NCBI RefSeq assembly: GCF_903772925.1
Contig: NZ_LR812090.1
Coordinates: 3,494,599-3,558,598 of the forward strand
Length of the DNA stretch: 64,000 bases
Reading direction: 5' to 3'
DNA from: Alteromonas macleodii
GTDB lineage: Bacteria > Pseudomonadota > Gammaproteobacteria > Enterobacterales > Alteromonadaceae
Each line of letters opens with the position of its first letter. Position 1 is the first letter of the stretch. The translations under genes and the position numbers were made by a program. This document shows positions 56,637 to 64,000 of the stretch, piece after piece. Under the pieces are notes generated by a model, which did not search any database, was not told the DNA's origin, and saw only the letters and a program-made list of their open reading frames with translations.

Positions 56637-57224
56637 ATGAGTAGACAAATAAAAAAATTGAGCCTGCTGGGTTCTGTATTAGCCCTGATTTTAACATTAC
56701 AAGGTTGCGTAGTGGCAGTCGGTGCCGCCGGAGCCATGGCGGCAAAAGTGGCTAACGATAGACGTACGGTAGGTACACAACTTGACGATCAAAATGCCGA
56801 CGCAGCGGTGTCTTATCAATGGTCGAAAAGTGACGCACTAAAAGAGCAGACTAACCTTCAGGTTGATGTTTATAACGGTGTCGCCTTGCTAACTGGCCAA
56901 GCCCCCAACCAAGGGCTTATAGACGAGGCAGTAAGCCGTGCTCAAGAAGTGAGCTACATTAAAAAAATTCACAACCAAATACGCATTGGCGAACCGATAG
57001 GTGCTGGCACACAAGCCAACGACCTGTGGCTCGCGTCAAAAGTACGCACTAAGATAGTCGCTGATGAGCGTGTTCCGGCTCTTCAGATTAAAGTGGTTGT
57101 GCAAGACTCAGAGGTATTTTTAATGGGTCGATTAACTAACCTTGAAGCTACAGCAGCGGTCGATATTGCTCGTAATATTACGGGTGTAGCTCGCGTCGTC
57201 AGAGCCTTTGAAATTGTTCAATAA
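56637..57224 (+). CDS. dolP: BON domain lipoprotein DolP
   Basis: Outer-membrane lipoprotein with two BON domains, needed for envelope integrity (YraP). 195 aa. Lipobox LTLQGC with Cys24; BON1 about 48-115 (LQVDVYNGVALLTGQAP) and BON2 about 125-195 (IKVVVQDSEVFLMGRLTNLEATAAVDIARNITGVARV). Directly after diaA as in E. coli. Its 3' end overlaps the MFS gene by 17 nt. Confidence 0.93.
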   Translation: MSRQIKKLSLLGSVLALILTLQGCVVAVGAAGAMAAKVANDRRTVGTQLDDQNADAAVSYQWSKSDALKEQTNLQVDVYNGVALLTGQAPNQGLIDEAVSRAQEVSYIKKIHNQIRIGEPIGAGTQANDLWLASKVRTKIVADERVPALQIKVVVQDSEVFLMGRLTNLEATAAVDIARNITGVARVVRAFEIVQ

Positions 57225-58626
57225 AGAGCTTGCCACTGCCCTTTTGGTAGCAGGGGCACTCTTTATGGAAATTCTGGACGCCACGGTAATTACCACGGCG
57301 CTCCCTGTTATTGCTGCTGACTTTAACGTGCCGGCAGCTCACCTTTCTATTGGCGTGTCGGCTTATTTGGTAGCCGTTACGCTCTTTATCCCTTTAAGCG
57401 GTTACGCTGCTGACAAATTTGGGGCTCGCACAATATTTATAGCGGCGATTGCCGTTTTTACTTTTGCCTCGGTCCTATGTGGCTTAAGTACCAGTTTATT
57501 CGAATTTACCTTATCCCGTATTCTTCAAGGTTTAGGCGGTGCTATGATGGTGCCGGTTGGAAGATTAGTAGTATTGCGGGATTTGCCCAAAGAAAAACTA
57601 GTAAAAACCGTAGCCATTATTACATGGCCCGCCTTGAGTGCACCGCTATTAGGCCCAGTACTTGGCGGCTACATAGCCACACATTTTAGCTGGCAGTGGA
57701 TTTTTTATATGAATATTCCGCTGGGTATTATCGCGATCCTCGCCTCTCTTTACCTATTGCGAAACACCAAAGGTGATGTGGGCAAGTTTGATATTAAAGG
57801 CTTTTTGCTTACCGGCGTAGGCTTTGCGCTTTTTATGGCTGGTATCGAGTTTCTTGCCAGTACCAGCGACAAACTTCTTCAGTCTCTTGGCGTCATTGCC
57901 GTTGGCTTAACACTCATGATTCTCGCAATACGGCATGTTAAAAAAGCCAAAAATCCCCTATTTTCATTCGACGCCATGCAGCATAAAACCTTCAGACTCT
58001 CGGTCTATGGAGGCTCTGTTGTGCGAGTGGCACTTGGAAGTGCACCTTTTCTTGTGCCGCTCATGCTACAGCTAGGGCTAGGTTACTCGCCTGTAGAGGC
58101 TGGTTCCCTTTTGCTGTGGCTATTTGCAGGAAACTTGGCGATTAAGCCCGCAACCACGTGGATCATGAATACGTTTGGCTTCAAACGTGTACTTGTAGTG
58201 AACGGCGTGCTCATCGCTCTTGGTTTTGTCGCGCTAGCTATGATAAATCACACTACATCGTCGTTTACCATTGCCGCTATCTTGTTTGCTAACGGTGTGA
58301 CTCGCTCAATGCACTTAACGTTAATAAATACTATTGCTTTTGCCGACGTACCGCCTAATAAAATGAGAGATGCGAATACGCTAGGCGCTATTCTAATGCA
58401 AATGAATCGCGGCCTTGGTATTACCTTATCAGCGCTTGCAATCGCTGCTGCAGCCTTAATTCTTGGACAAAGCCCCGACGCGCCAAACCTACAAACCTTC
58501 ACGCTATCTATGATGTTTATGGGTGCGGTGGCGCTAGTGAGTATTTACGACAGCCTAATGCTTTCGAAAGAAGATGGTGACTCTGTGTTAAACAAGCGCA
58601 AGGCGAAAAAAGCGCGACAAAGCTAA
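57208..58626 (+). CDS. MFS transporter, DHA2 type
   Basis: Drug:proton antiporter of the DHA2 (14-helix) group, 472 aa. Signatures: LFMEILDATVITTALPVIAADF in helix 1 (motif D1), SGYAADKFGARTIFIAAIAVF (motif A) and GGAMMVPVGRLVVLRDLPKE. Start is a TTG at 57208 inside the dolP end, without a clear Shine-Dalgarno; the next in-frame choices would remove the first helix. Translational coupling to dolP is likely, which adds a transporter to an envelope operon. Substrate unknown. Confidence 0.85.
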   Translation: MKLFNKELATALLVAGALFMEILDATVITTALPVIAADFNVPAAHLSIGVSAYLVAVTLFIPLSGYAADKFGARTIFIAAIAVFTFASVLCGLSTSLFEFTLSRILQGLGGAMMVPVGRLVVLRDLPKEKLVKTVAIITWPALSAPLLGPVLGGYIATHFSWQWIFYMNIPLGIIAILASLYLLRNTKGDVGKFDIKGFLLTGVGFALFMAGIEFLASTSDKLLQSLGVIAVGLTLMILAIRHVKKAKNPLFSFDAMQHKTFRLSVYGGSVVRVALGSAPFLVPLMLQLGLGYSPVEAGSLLLWLFAGNLAIKPATTWIMNTFGFKRVLVVNGVLIALGFVALAMINHTTSSFTIAAILFANGVTRSMHLTLINTIAFADVPPNKMRDANTLGAILMQMNRGLGITLSALAIAAAALILGQSPDAPNLQTFTLSMMFMGAVALVSIYDSLMLSKEDGDSVLNKRKAKKARQS

Positions 58627-58651
58627 CGCAAACCTATTATTTGTAAATCTA

Positions 58652-58688
58652 GTGACAAATGTCACATGCTATTGATGACGTTTGTGAC
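58652..58688. promoter_or_regulatory. inverted operator-like repeats upstream of DUF7010 module
   Basis: Site 1 GTGACAAATGTCAC (58652-58665) is an inverted repeat; site 2 TGACGTTTGTGAC (58676-58688) resembles the complement of site 1 with two changes. Centres are about 24 nt apart, 64-100 nt upstream of the DUF7010 start. Likely binding sites for a dimeric regulator, possibly the response regulator of this module. Confidence 0.5.
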
Positions 58689-58751
58689 TAACGCAATCTG
58701 AGATACTTTTACATACTTTACCTATTGACGTTACAACATTAGGTAAAGCAC

Positions 58752-59348
58752 ATGGAACATATATTAGACCACGCTTCTACAACTAGTATTCAAAGCTCCC
58801 CTCTTTCACTAGAACAACAGCGTGAAGACTTCAAAAAGAAAAGGTTTATTGCAATGCCGCTTGCAGGCACCCTTGTTTGGGCCTTGCTTGGTATGAGTGC
58901 TCCTTTTGTATCTGAGCTCACCATAACCTGGATGCTTTATATCGGCACAGGGGCAATTTTCTATCTAGGCGCAGGTTTATCTTACCTTACTGGTGAAAGA
59001 TTCTTTGCGAAAAGCGCAGTAAAGAACAGCTTCGATCGGCTTTTCTTTGTTGGTATGTTTATGAGCCTACTGGTCTTTGCCATCGCCCTTCCGGTTGCCG
59101 CTATTGACCACACAACCGTGCCCTTGAGTATCGGCATTCTTGCTGGACTAATGTGGATGCCTCTGTCGTGGGCAATAGAACATTGGGTTGGCTATTTTCA
59201 CACTATCGCAAGAACCTTCGGCATTGTTGTGGCTTGGTACCTGTTTCCCGAAGCACGAGTAGAAGCAATTTCGGCTGTCATTGTGGCTGTCTATATTGTG
59301 TCGCTCATTACTCTTGAACGCCGTTTTCAAACAATCAAATCTAACTAA
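58752..59348 (+). CDS. DUF7010-like membrane protein
   Basis: Integral membrane protein of 198 aa with about five or six helices after a ~30-residue polar N-terminus. The stretch LSLEQQREDFKKKRFIAMPLAGTLVWALLGMSAP, and the repeated short helices with a conserved W in GLMWMPLSWAIEHWVGYFH, resemble the DUF7010 family; the match is moderate. Function unknown. First of four genes: DUF7010, SMR transporter, histidine kinase, response regulator. Confidence 0.7.
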   Translation: MEHILDHASTTSIQSSPLSLEQQREDFKKKRFIAMPLAGTLVWALLGMSAPFVSELTITWMLYIGTGAIFYLGAGLSYLTGERFFAKSAVKNSFDRLFFVGMFMSLLVFAIALPVAAIDHTTVPLSIGILAGLMWMPLSWAIEHWVGYFHTIARTFGIVVAWYLFPEARVEAISAVIVAVYIVSLITLERRFQTIKSN

Positions 59349-59375
59349 TTTCACTTTAACAAAAAGGAACATACG

Positions 59376-59705
59376 ATGACTTACTTACTTTTAGCGGTTG
59401 CAGTTATCACCGAAGTTACAGCTACCATGCTGCTTAAAATGTCGAACGGTTGGGAGAAATGGGCCTTTGGCTACGGCGCTATATTTTTCTACACCGTGTC
59501 AGGAATGTTGTTTGCCATGGTCCTAAAAAACATGGGAATTGGCGTTGCCTATGCAATATGGTCAGGGATGGGTATCGCGCTAATCACTGCTGCATCAGTG
59601 ATATTTTGGAAACAAACTTTCGACATTTATGCCGTGCTGGGTATTATGTTAATTATCTCTGGTACCTTGCTCATTACCAGCAAGTCAGCCGTTGTATTTC
59701 AGTAA
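59376..59705 (+). CDS. SMR family multidrug efflux protein
   Basis: Small multidrug resistance transporter, 109 aa, four helices. The essential glutamate is E13 (LAVAVITEVTATMLLKMS), equal to EmrE E14; AYAIWSGMGIALITAASVIFW carries the conserved Trp-Ser-Gly. Substrates of the family are cationic compounds or guanidinium; not decidable here. AAAAAGGA before the ATG; 27 nt after DUF7010. Confidence 0.92.
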   Translation: MTYLLLAVAVITEVTATMLLKMSNGWEKWAFGYGAIFFYTVSGMLFAMVLKNMGIGVAYAIWSGMGIALITAASVIFWKQTFDIYAVLGIMLIISGTLLITSKSAVVFQ

Positions 59706-59721
59706 GGAAGAAGTACTCACC

Positions 59722-60960
59722 ATGCGCAGCCATAACAGCATGCAAAATAACGTCGACGCAGTGCCTGCAAGGCATTTAGATGAAGGTACTGCGAATGTAG
59801 GTAAATCTACAAACCATGTAGACGACAAAGATGCCACGCCGGTTATGCCGCTGTTGGGCAGCGGGCGCAAAAAACGTTGGTCTCATGGAAGCTTGTTTTT
59901 TTCGCTGTTCTTTTTTGTGCCCCTGATTATATCTCGTCCTCTTCCTGTCGAGATATGGGTGCTTCAAACCCTAGGATATCTTAGCTTTGTTGCCCTTTAC
60001 GTTAAAGCGATAAGTCAGCCTGTCAAAGCTCTACCTTCCTATTTATTGGTTATGTTTCTACTTTCTGTCGGCTGCAGCTTTCAAAATCCAGGTGGCGCGA
60101 CGATTATAGGTTTCATTGCATTTATCATTGGCTATTACAACTCGTTCAAAACGGGTTTTGCGAGCATAAGCATAATGATGATCGTGCTTTTCACTCTAAA
60201 CATTACTATGTTTGAAAATGCACACTTTCTCTTAGGCGCTTCAATCATTAACAGTTTGGTATTGTTTGGTTTTGGCGTTATGGAGCGTAAGGAAACCCTT
60301 CATGGTCTAAAAGAAAGCCAGCAAGCTGAAGCCTTGCGCGTATTATCCGCGATAGCTGAGAGAGAACGTATTGGCAGAGACTTACACGATGTTGCAGGTC
60401 ACGCATTAAGCTCAATTTCGTTAAAAGCACAACTGGCTGATAAGCTTATAAGTAAGGATAAAATTGCCGATGCGCATAGGGAAGTAAAGGCGTTGGCGCA
60501 ACTATCTCAAGCATTATTAAGCGATATTCGTCAGGCAGTATCAGACATTAAACAACTCTCCCTTGGCGATGAAATAGCGAAAGATAAAGCACTTCTAGAA
60601 GAAAACGGCTTTAACGTTTCAACCACTATTGATGACAGCGCTTTGATGAAGCTGTCTTCAAAACAAGAAAGCCAGCTTGCGCTTATAGTAAAGGAACTAA
60701 CCACCAATACCTTGCGCTATTCAAAGGGAAAGACGGTATCTATTAATTTTGACCTTAACGTTAATCCGCTAACACTGGTCATGACCTATCAAGATGACGG
60801 TGTAGTTGAGGACAGCGGCTCAATTAAGGAAGGAAACGGATTAATGGGTATAAGAGAACGTGCAGCATCTATAGATGCAGATGTGCGCATTTCATTTTAC
60901 CCTTCTGTAAACGTGCAGCTTATTTTGGAAAACCCATCGCCTGAAAAGGTGGCGTTATGA
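59722..60960 (+). CDS. NarL-type sensor histidine kinase (DesK/LiaS-like)
   Basis: Membrane histidine kinase of the HisKA_3 class, 412 aa from the ATG at 59722. The first ~50 residues are polar and disordered, then five or six helices (about 58-190) form a membrane sensor as in DesK-type kinases. Phosphorylated histidine in ERIGRDLHDVAGHALSSI (about H222); ATPase domain with ELTTNTLRY and GNGLMGIRERAASI. Reads membrane state or drug stress; inferred from architecture. ATGA overlap with the regulator. Confidence 0.88.
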   Translation: MRSHNSMQNNVDAVPARHLDEGTANVGKSTNHVDDKDATPVMPLLGSGRKKRWSHGSLFFSLFFFVPLIISRPLPVEIWVLQTLGYLSFVALYVKAISQPVKALPSYLLVMFLLSVGCSFQNPGGATIIGFIAFIIGYYNSFKTGFASISIMMIVLFTLNITMFENAHFLLGASIINSLVLFGFGVMERKETLHGLKESQQAEALRVLSAIAERERIGRDLHDVAGHALSSISLKAQLADKLISKDKIADAHREVKALAQLSQALLSDIRQAVSDIKQLSLGDEIAKDKALLEENGFNVSTTIDDSALMKLSSKQESQLALIVKELTTNTLRYSKGKTVSINFDLNVNPLTLVMTYQDDGVVEDSGSIKEGNGLMGIRERAASIDADVRISFYPSVNVQLILENPSPEKVAL

Positions 60961-61577
60961 ATGTAAAAGCGAAAACAACCATTTTAATTGTTGAAGACCA
61001 ATCGCTAATTCGAGATGCCATAGCCATGCTTCTGTCACTAGAGGACGACCTAACTATCGCAGGTAAATGCAGTAATGGGCAAGAAGCGATTAAGTATTTA
61101 AGCCATCACCCTGCGCCAGACATTATACTAAGTGATATTGAAATGCCGCTGGTCTCAGGCCTAGATTTAGCCGCCCACGTGGCAGAACAATGCCTTAGTA
61201 GCAAGGTAGTTTTAATGACTACATTTTCGAAACCGGGATATATTAAACGTGCATTAAGCTTAGGGGTTAAAGGTTTTATTTTAAAAGAGTCTGACAGCGA
61301 CTACTTGATAGATGCCATACATAAAGTATCTGCGGGGGAAAAAGTGATTTCGACGGAGCTGGCTATTATGGCCCTCGACGACAACAACCCGCTTTCGCAA
61401 AAAGAGATGGCGGCACTTAAGCTCGCTTCTGACGGACTGAAGACCCAAGACATCGCGCAATCGTTGTTTTTATCAGAAGGTACAGTAAGAAACTATCTTT
61501 CCGAAGCGATATCAAAGCTTGATGCAACGAACCGAGTCGACGCAGCTCGCATTGCGAAACAAAAAGGCTGGCTTTAG
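60957..61577 (+). CDS. NarL/LuxR family response regulator
   Basis: Response regulator of 206 aa: receiver domain with E13/D14, phosphoacceptor D60 (IILSDIEMPLVSGLDLA) and K-containing ILKESDSD; LuxR-type HTH at the C-terminus (about 142-206: LSQKEMAALKLASDGLKTQDIAQSLFLSEGTVRNYLSEAISKL). DesR-like. Coupled to the upstream kinase by ATGA. Presumably regulates the DUF7010-SMR genes via the dyads at 58652-58688. Confidence 0.92.
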   Translation: MNVKAKTTILIVEDQSLIRDAIAMLLSLEDDLTIAGKCSNGQEAIKYLSHHPAPDIILSDIEMPLVSGLDLAAHVAEQCLSSKVVLMTTFSKPGYIKRALSLGVKGFILKESDSDYLIDAIHKVSAGEKVISTELAIMALDDNNPLSQKEMAALKLASDGLKTQDIAQSLFLSEGTVRNYLSEAISKLDATNRVDAARIAKQKGWL

Positions 61578-61584
61578 CAATAAC

Positions 61585-61917
61585 TCAAAACCAGGTAGTA
61601 GCAACTGTCGCAGAGGTCGGTATGTTTAGCTTTTCAGACAAACCGGTAAGCACTCGCTCGGGACCGTAGATAATTCCTTGCTGCTTTGCAGTCCATATGC
61701 AAGTTAAAATGCTGGTACCTTTGCGTAATTCACACTGCCATTTAGCTGTGGTTTCAGCAAGTCGTTCATAGTCATCCTCAATTTCCCAACCTGCGTCTAC
61801 ATGCTCTACGATAAGTTGTTCGAATTGAGAGAACGGAATAGGCTGAATGATTACCCACTCATTTTTCTTAAACTTTCTTTCTAACCGCGATTTCTTAAAA
61901 CTGGTAAACAATCCCAC
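61585..61917 (-). CDS. hypothetical protein, 110 aa
   Basis: No family recognised. Basic N-terminus (MGLFTSFKKSRLERKFKKNEW), then a mixed alpha/beta segment with many Trp (EDDYERLAETTAKWQCELRKGTSILTCIW). No signal peptide. Convergent with the response regulator, only 7 nt apart, with no terminator between them. Likely real from composition and size. Confidence 0.6.
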   Translation of the reverse strand: MGLFTSFKKSRLERKFKKNEWVIIQPIPFSQFEQLIVEHVDAGWEIEDDYERLAETTAKWQCELRKGTSILTCIWTAKQQGIIYGPERVLTGLSEKLNIPTSATVATTWF

Positions 61918-61968
61918 GCTCCATCTCCGTATGATTGAAAGGCCCTACTTACTACAAAAGCACGTCTT

Positions 61969-62241
61969 CTATTTCGACACCGTTCCCATAATCTGCCCTG
62001 AAGGTGTTGGACAAGAACACGATGTTCCAACCATTTCACTATTTAACGTTGGGCACGCACCATACTCACCGTTTCCGCTATAACGACATTGGTTACTAAA
62101 TTCAGGTTTAGCAACTGCAACCTTGCCGTTTTTCTTCGCGTTTATATCTTCATCGTCGGGTAAATACACCGTGTAGGTACACCCTGACAAAAGCATATTA
62201 ACAACAAAAAAACCAATACCGTAAAGTGCTTTCACTTTCAT
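61969..62241 (-). CDS. small Cys-rich lipoprotein
   Basis: 90-aa predicted lipoprotein: signal MKVKALYGIGFFVVNMLLSGC with Cys21 in the lipobox LLSGC. The mature part has five further Cys at spacings that could form disulfides (QCRYS, ACPT, SCSCP). No known family. Same strand as the 110-aa gene, 51 nt upstream; may be cotranscribed. Confidence 0.7.
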   Translation of the reverse strand: MKVKALYGIGFFVVNMLLSGCTYTVYLPDDEDINAKKNGKVAVAKPEFSNQCRYSGNGEYGACPTLNSEMVGTSCSCPTPSGQIMGTVSK

Positions 62242-62313
62242 AAATAGTTGCTGAGCATTTTTAGAACAGTTTTAAAACTATGCTAATAATGAATATAAAA
62301 CAAGAAAAAATAA

Positions 62314-62344
62314 GCAAAAAAAAGCCAGTCTTTAGACTGGCTTT
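62314..62344 (-). terminator. intrinsic terminator after TonB-dependent receptor
   Basis: Stem AAAGCCAGTC (62321-62330) / GACTGGCTTT (62335-62344), 4-nt loop; read on the minus strand it is followed by TTTTTTTGC. Ends the receptor transcript. Confidence 0.9.
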
Positions 62345-62367
62345 TAAATTGTAACTCGTTGTAGCTA

Positions 62368-64000
62368 CTAGAATTCAGTTGAAAATCTAACACCGAACTC
62401 GCTTGCGTCGTTGCTTAGAATTTGCAGGATGTAGTCGTTCGTATTTAAACGCGCGTTATCATAACGCTCATCAAAAATGTTTCGACCATAAAGCGCTACG
62501 GTATACGCATCATTTGCTGGTGTATAAGCAATGTCAAAGTTCACTAGCTCTCGGCTCTCTAGCTTCGTCATCCGTTCAGGCGCAGACAAAGGCTCTCCAT
62601 ACATGTCATCGCGCCATGAATAGTCTATACGAGCTCTAATCGAACTACCGTCACCAAGTTCGAACTCGTAACTTGGTGCAATAGCTACTGTCCACTTAGG
62701 TGTAAGAGGCGCAACATCAGCCAGAATAGCACCGTCACTATTTACAACTTCATCTACGTCAACGTCGATAAAGCCAACACTCCCTTGGAGTGAGAACTGC
62801 CCAAGACTAAGGGTACCATCCCACTCAATACCTCTAGAAGTTTGTTCGGTAGGAATGACGCGTGTAATAAAGCCGCTTTCGGTTGTTTCACTAAACTGTA
62901 CTGGTAGGTTTTCATACTCGGTGTTGAATATCGAGATACTCATATCAAGATACTCGGTGAATCGACCCTTTAAACCAATTTCGTAGTTTGTCGCAGTTAT
63001 ATTATCTGTTGCTTTAAAGTCATTATCAGAAACTACCGCATTTACAGCTGCCTCTAAAGCAACTTGGTCACCACTCCCCAACGCATCGAAACCACCTTCA
63101 TCGGCGAACTCACTGATAAGGAAGTATGGACGAGCAGGATATTGGCCACCTTGATAACCAGTCTGGATAGTAGCGTAACCAGTTAGGCCATTATCAAACG
63201 TATAGTTAGTGGCAAGTTCCCACGTTACTTCGTTCCAATCGTTTGAATCGGAAATTGTACCTAAAGGTCCAAATACATTTGCAGACGCGTCTTTTTCGTC
63301 TTCTGTGTAGCGAATACCACCAGAAACACTTAGATCATCAGTGAGGTCATGACGCATGTTTAAATACACAGCTTTTGAAGTAGTTTCCTGGTCAAGTTGT
63401 AAAAGGTTCGGGCCGCCATTAAAGTTAGAATCGTCACCCTGGCGGTTACTCCCCTCTTCGTTAAAGTAGTAAAGACCGGTTACAAAGTCAGTATATTCGT
63501 TGATATAGCCGTTAAGCTGTAGTTCGATTGATGTTTGATCGGCTTCGCCGCGCTCGGGGAACTGGTCTAATGAGAACGCCGTGCCGTCATCGTCAAGACC
63601 TGCTTTGTACTTCGACGTACGCTGGCTCGCTACCACTTTCGCCGTGTAGTCGTCGTTGATATCCCATTCAGTAGTTAATGAGAGGCCGCGTGCTTCGTTT
63701 GACACGCCCGTAACTGCTTCAGTACTAGTCGCATTATCATAACGGTCTGTACCAGCTGGAATAACATCTGTGTTTCTCAACGGGCCGCTTGGAATAGGGT
63801 CGCCATTACCATCTATCCCTGTGTAATAACGTCCCGTTGGCACTTCATCAATAAGCACAGTGTACGGACGAAGGCCGCCATCGCCATTGTTAGCGTCTGC
63901 AGTTAATACCATACGGAAGTCATTTGAAGGCTCCCACTTAAGTGAAACACGACCTGAAATATCTTCAGTCTCACCTACATCGTATTCAGCATTTGGCACG
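62368..64000 (-). CDS. TonB-dependent receptor, C-terminal part
   Basis: Outer-membrane active-transport receptor. The frame runs off the right edge, so the plug domain, TonB box and signal peptide are missing; 544 residues of beta-barrel are seen. Alternating strand pattern throughout, conserved NFDIAYTPANDAYTVALYGRNIFDERYDN before the last strands, and the end RFSTEF with the terminal Phe required for BAM-dependent insertion. Style is the CirA/FecA-like group common in Alteromonas, substrates ranging from siderophores to glycans; unassigned here. Confidence 0.9.
   Translation of the reverse strand, partial: VPNAEYDVGETEDISGRVSLKWEPSNDFRMVLTADANNGDGGLRPYTVLIDEVPTGRYYTGIDGNGDPIPSGPLRNTDVIPAGTDRYDNATSTEAVTGVSNEARGLSLTTEWDINDDYTAKVVASQRTSKYKAGLDDDGTAFSLDQFPERGEADQTSIELQLNGYINEYTDFVTGLYYFNEEGSNRQGDDSNFNGGPNLLQLDQETTSKAVYLNMRHDLTDDLSVSGGIRYTEDEKDASANVFGPLGTISDSNDWNEVTWELATNYTFDNGLTGYATIQTGYQGGQYPARPYFLISEFADEGGFDALGSGDQVALEAAVNAVVSDNDFKATDNITATNYEIGLKGRFTEYLDMSISIFNTEYENLPVQFSETTESGFITRVIPTEQTSRGIEWDGTLSLGQFSLQGSVGFIDVDVDEVVNSDGAILADVAPLTPKWTVAIAPSYEFELGDGSSIRARIDYSWRDDMYGEPLSAPERMTKLESRELVNFDIAYTPANDAYTVALYGRNIFDERYDNARLNTNDYILQILSNDASEFGVRFSTEF

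Overview
The window reads as a chromosomal stretch of a marine gammaproteobacterium of the Alteromonadaceae, most probably Alteromonas. Reasons: a moderate GC content, gene pairs such as proC-yggT-DUF4426 and talB-pgi, a DUF3545 small protein, a PEP-CTERM protein, a TonB-dependent receptor, and the gammaproteobacterial order rsmI / lpoA-yraN-diaA-dolP. The genus is inferred from gene content and protein similarity; no rRNA or tRNA gene is present to confirm it. No insertion sequence, prophage, integron or CRISPR array was found.

Layout. 1-5.6 kb: end of proC, yggT, a DUF4426 protein, fadH (with an upstream FadR-like palindrome), a TPR/transglutaminase-like lipoprotein and a VOC protein. 5.8-11.1 kb: a DUF885 protein, a GST, then oxidative-stress genes (sodC, osmC, exported msrA). 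11.2-15.6 kb: DUF421, the azlCD exporter under an XRE-cupin regulator with an 18-bp palindromic operator candidate, a structured leader region ahead of an MFS gene, and an RRM protein. 15.9-20.2 kb: yaaA, talB-pgi and a 58-codon DUF3545 gene. 20.3-26 kb: thrABC-ung on the minus strand, preceded by a Thr/Ile-rich leader peptide and attenuator; a perfect met box lies upstream and an 18-bp tandem repeat separates thrB from thrC.

26.2-35.8 kb: a short UvrA paralogue, a LysR regulator divergent from frmA, a PEP-CTERM protein, a remnant of a LuxR-type regulator, a periplasmic CX4R phosphatase-like protein, and an arsenic operon (arsR-arsC-arsH-acr3) with three near-identical operator copies at its promoter. 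35.9-45.9 kb: an orphan CheY-like protein, aceK, an OmpR-type two-component pair, DUF3833 plus chalcone-isomerase-like proteins, a PLP-dependent D-cysteine desulfhydrase/ACC deaminase-like enzyme, DUF4282, and a sterol-desaturase/SRPBCC pair divergent from an AraC regulator.

46-64 kb: carboxy(nor)spermidine synthesis (dehydrogenase plus decarboxylase), a CsgG-like lipoprotein without curli genes, rsmI divergent from lpoA-yraN-[glycosyltransferase]-diaA-dolP-MFS (the glycosyltransferase looks inserted into a conserved block), a four-gene module of DUF7010 protein, SMR transporter and NarL-type two-component system, two small unknown genes, and the C-terminal part of a TonB-dependent receptor that runs off the right edge.

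Themes: amino-acid flux from aspartate (thrABC; aspartate semialdehyde is also the co-substrate for the polyamine route), oxidative and arsenic stress, and envelope assembly. The best leads for something undescribed are the thr leader with met box, the thrB-thrC repeat, the structured leader before the MFS gene at 13.9 kb, the glycosyltransferase insertion, and the DUF7010-SMR-two-component module.
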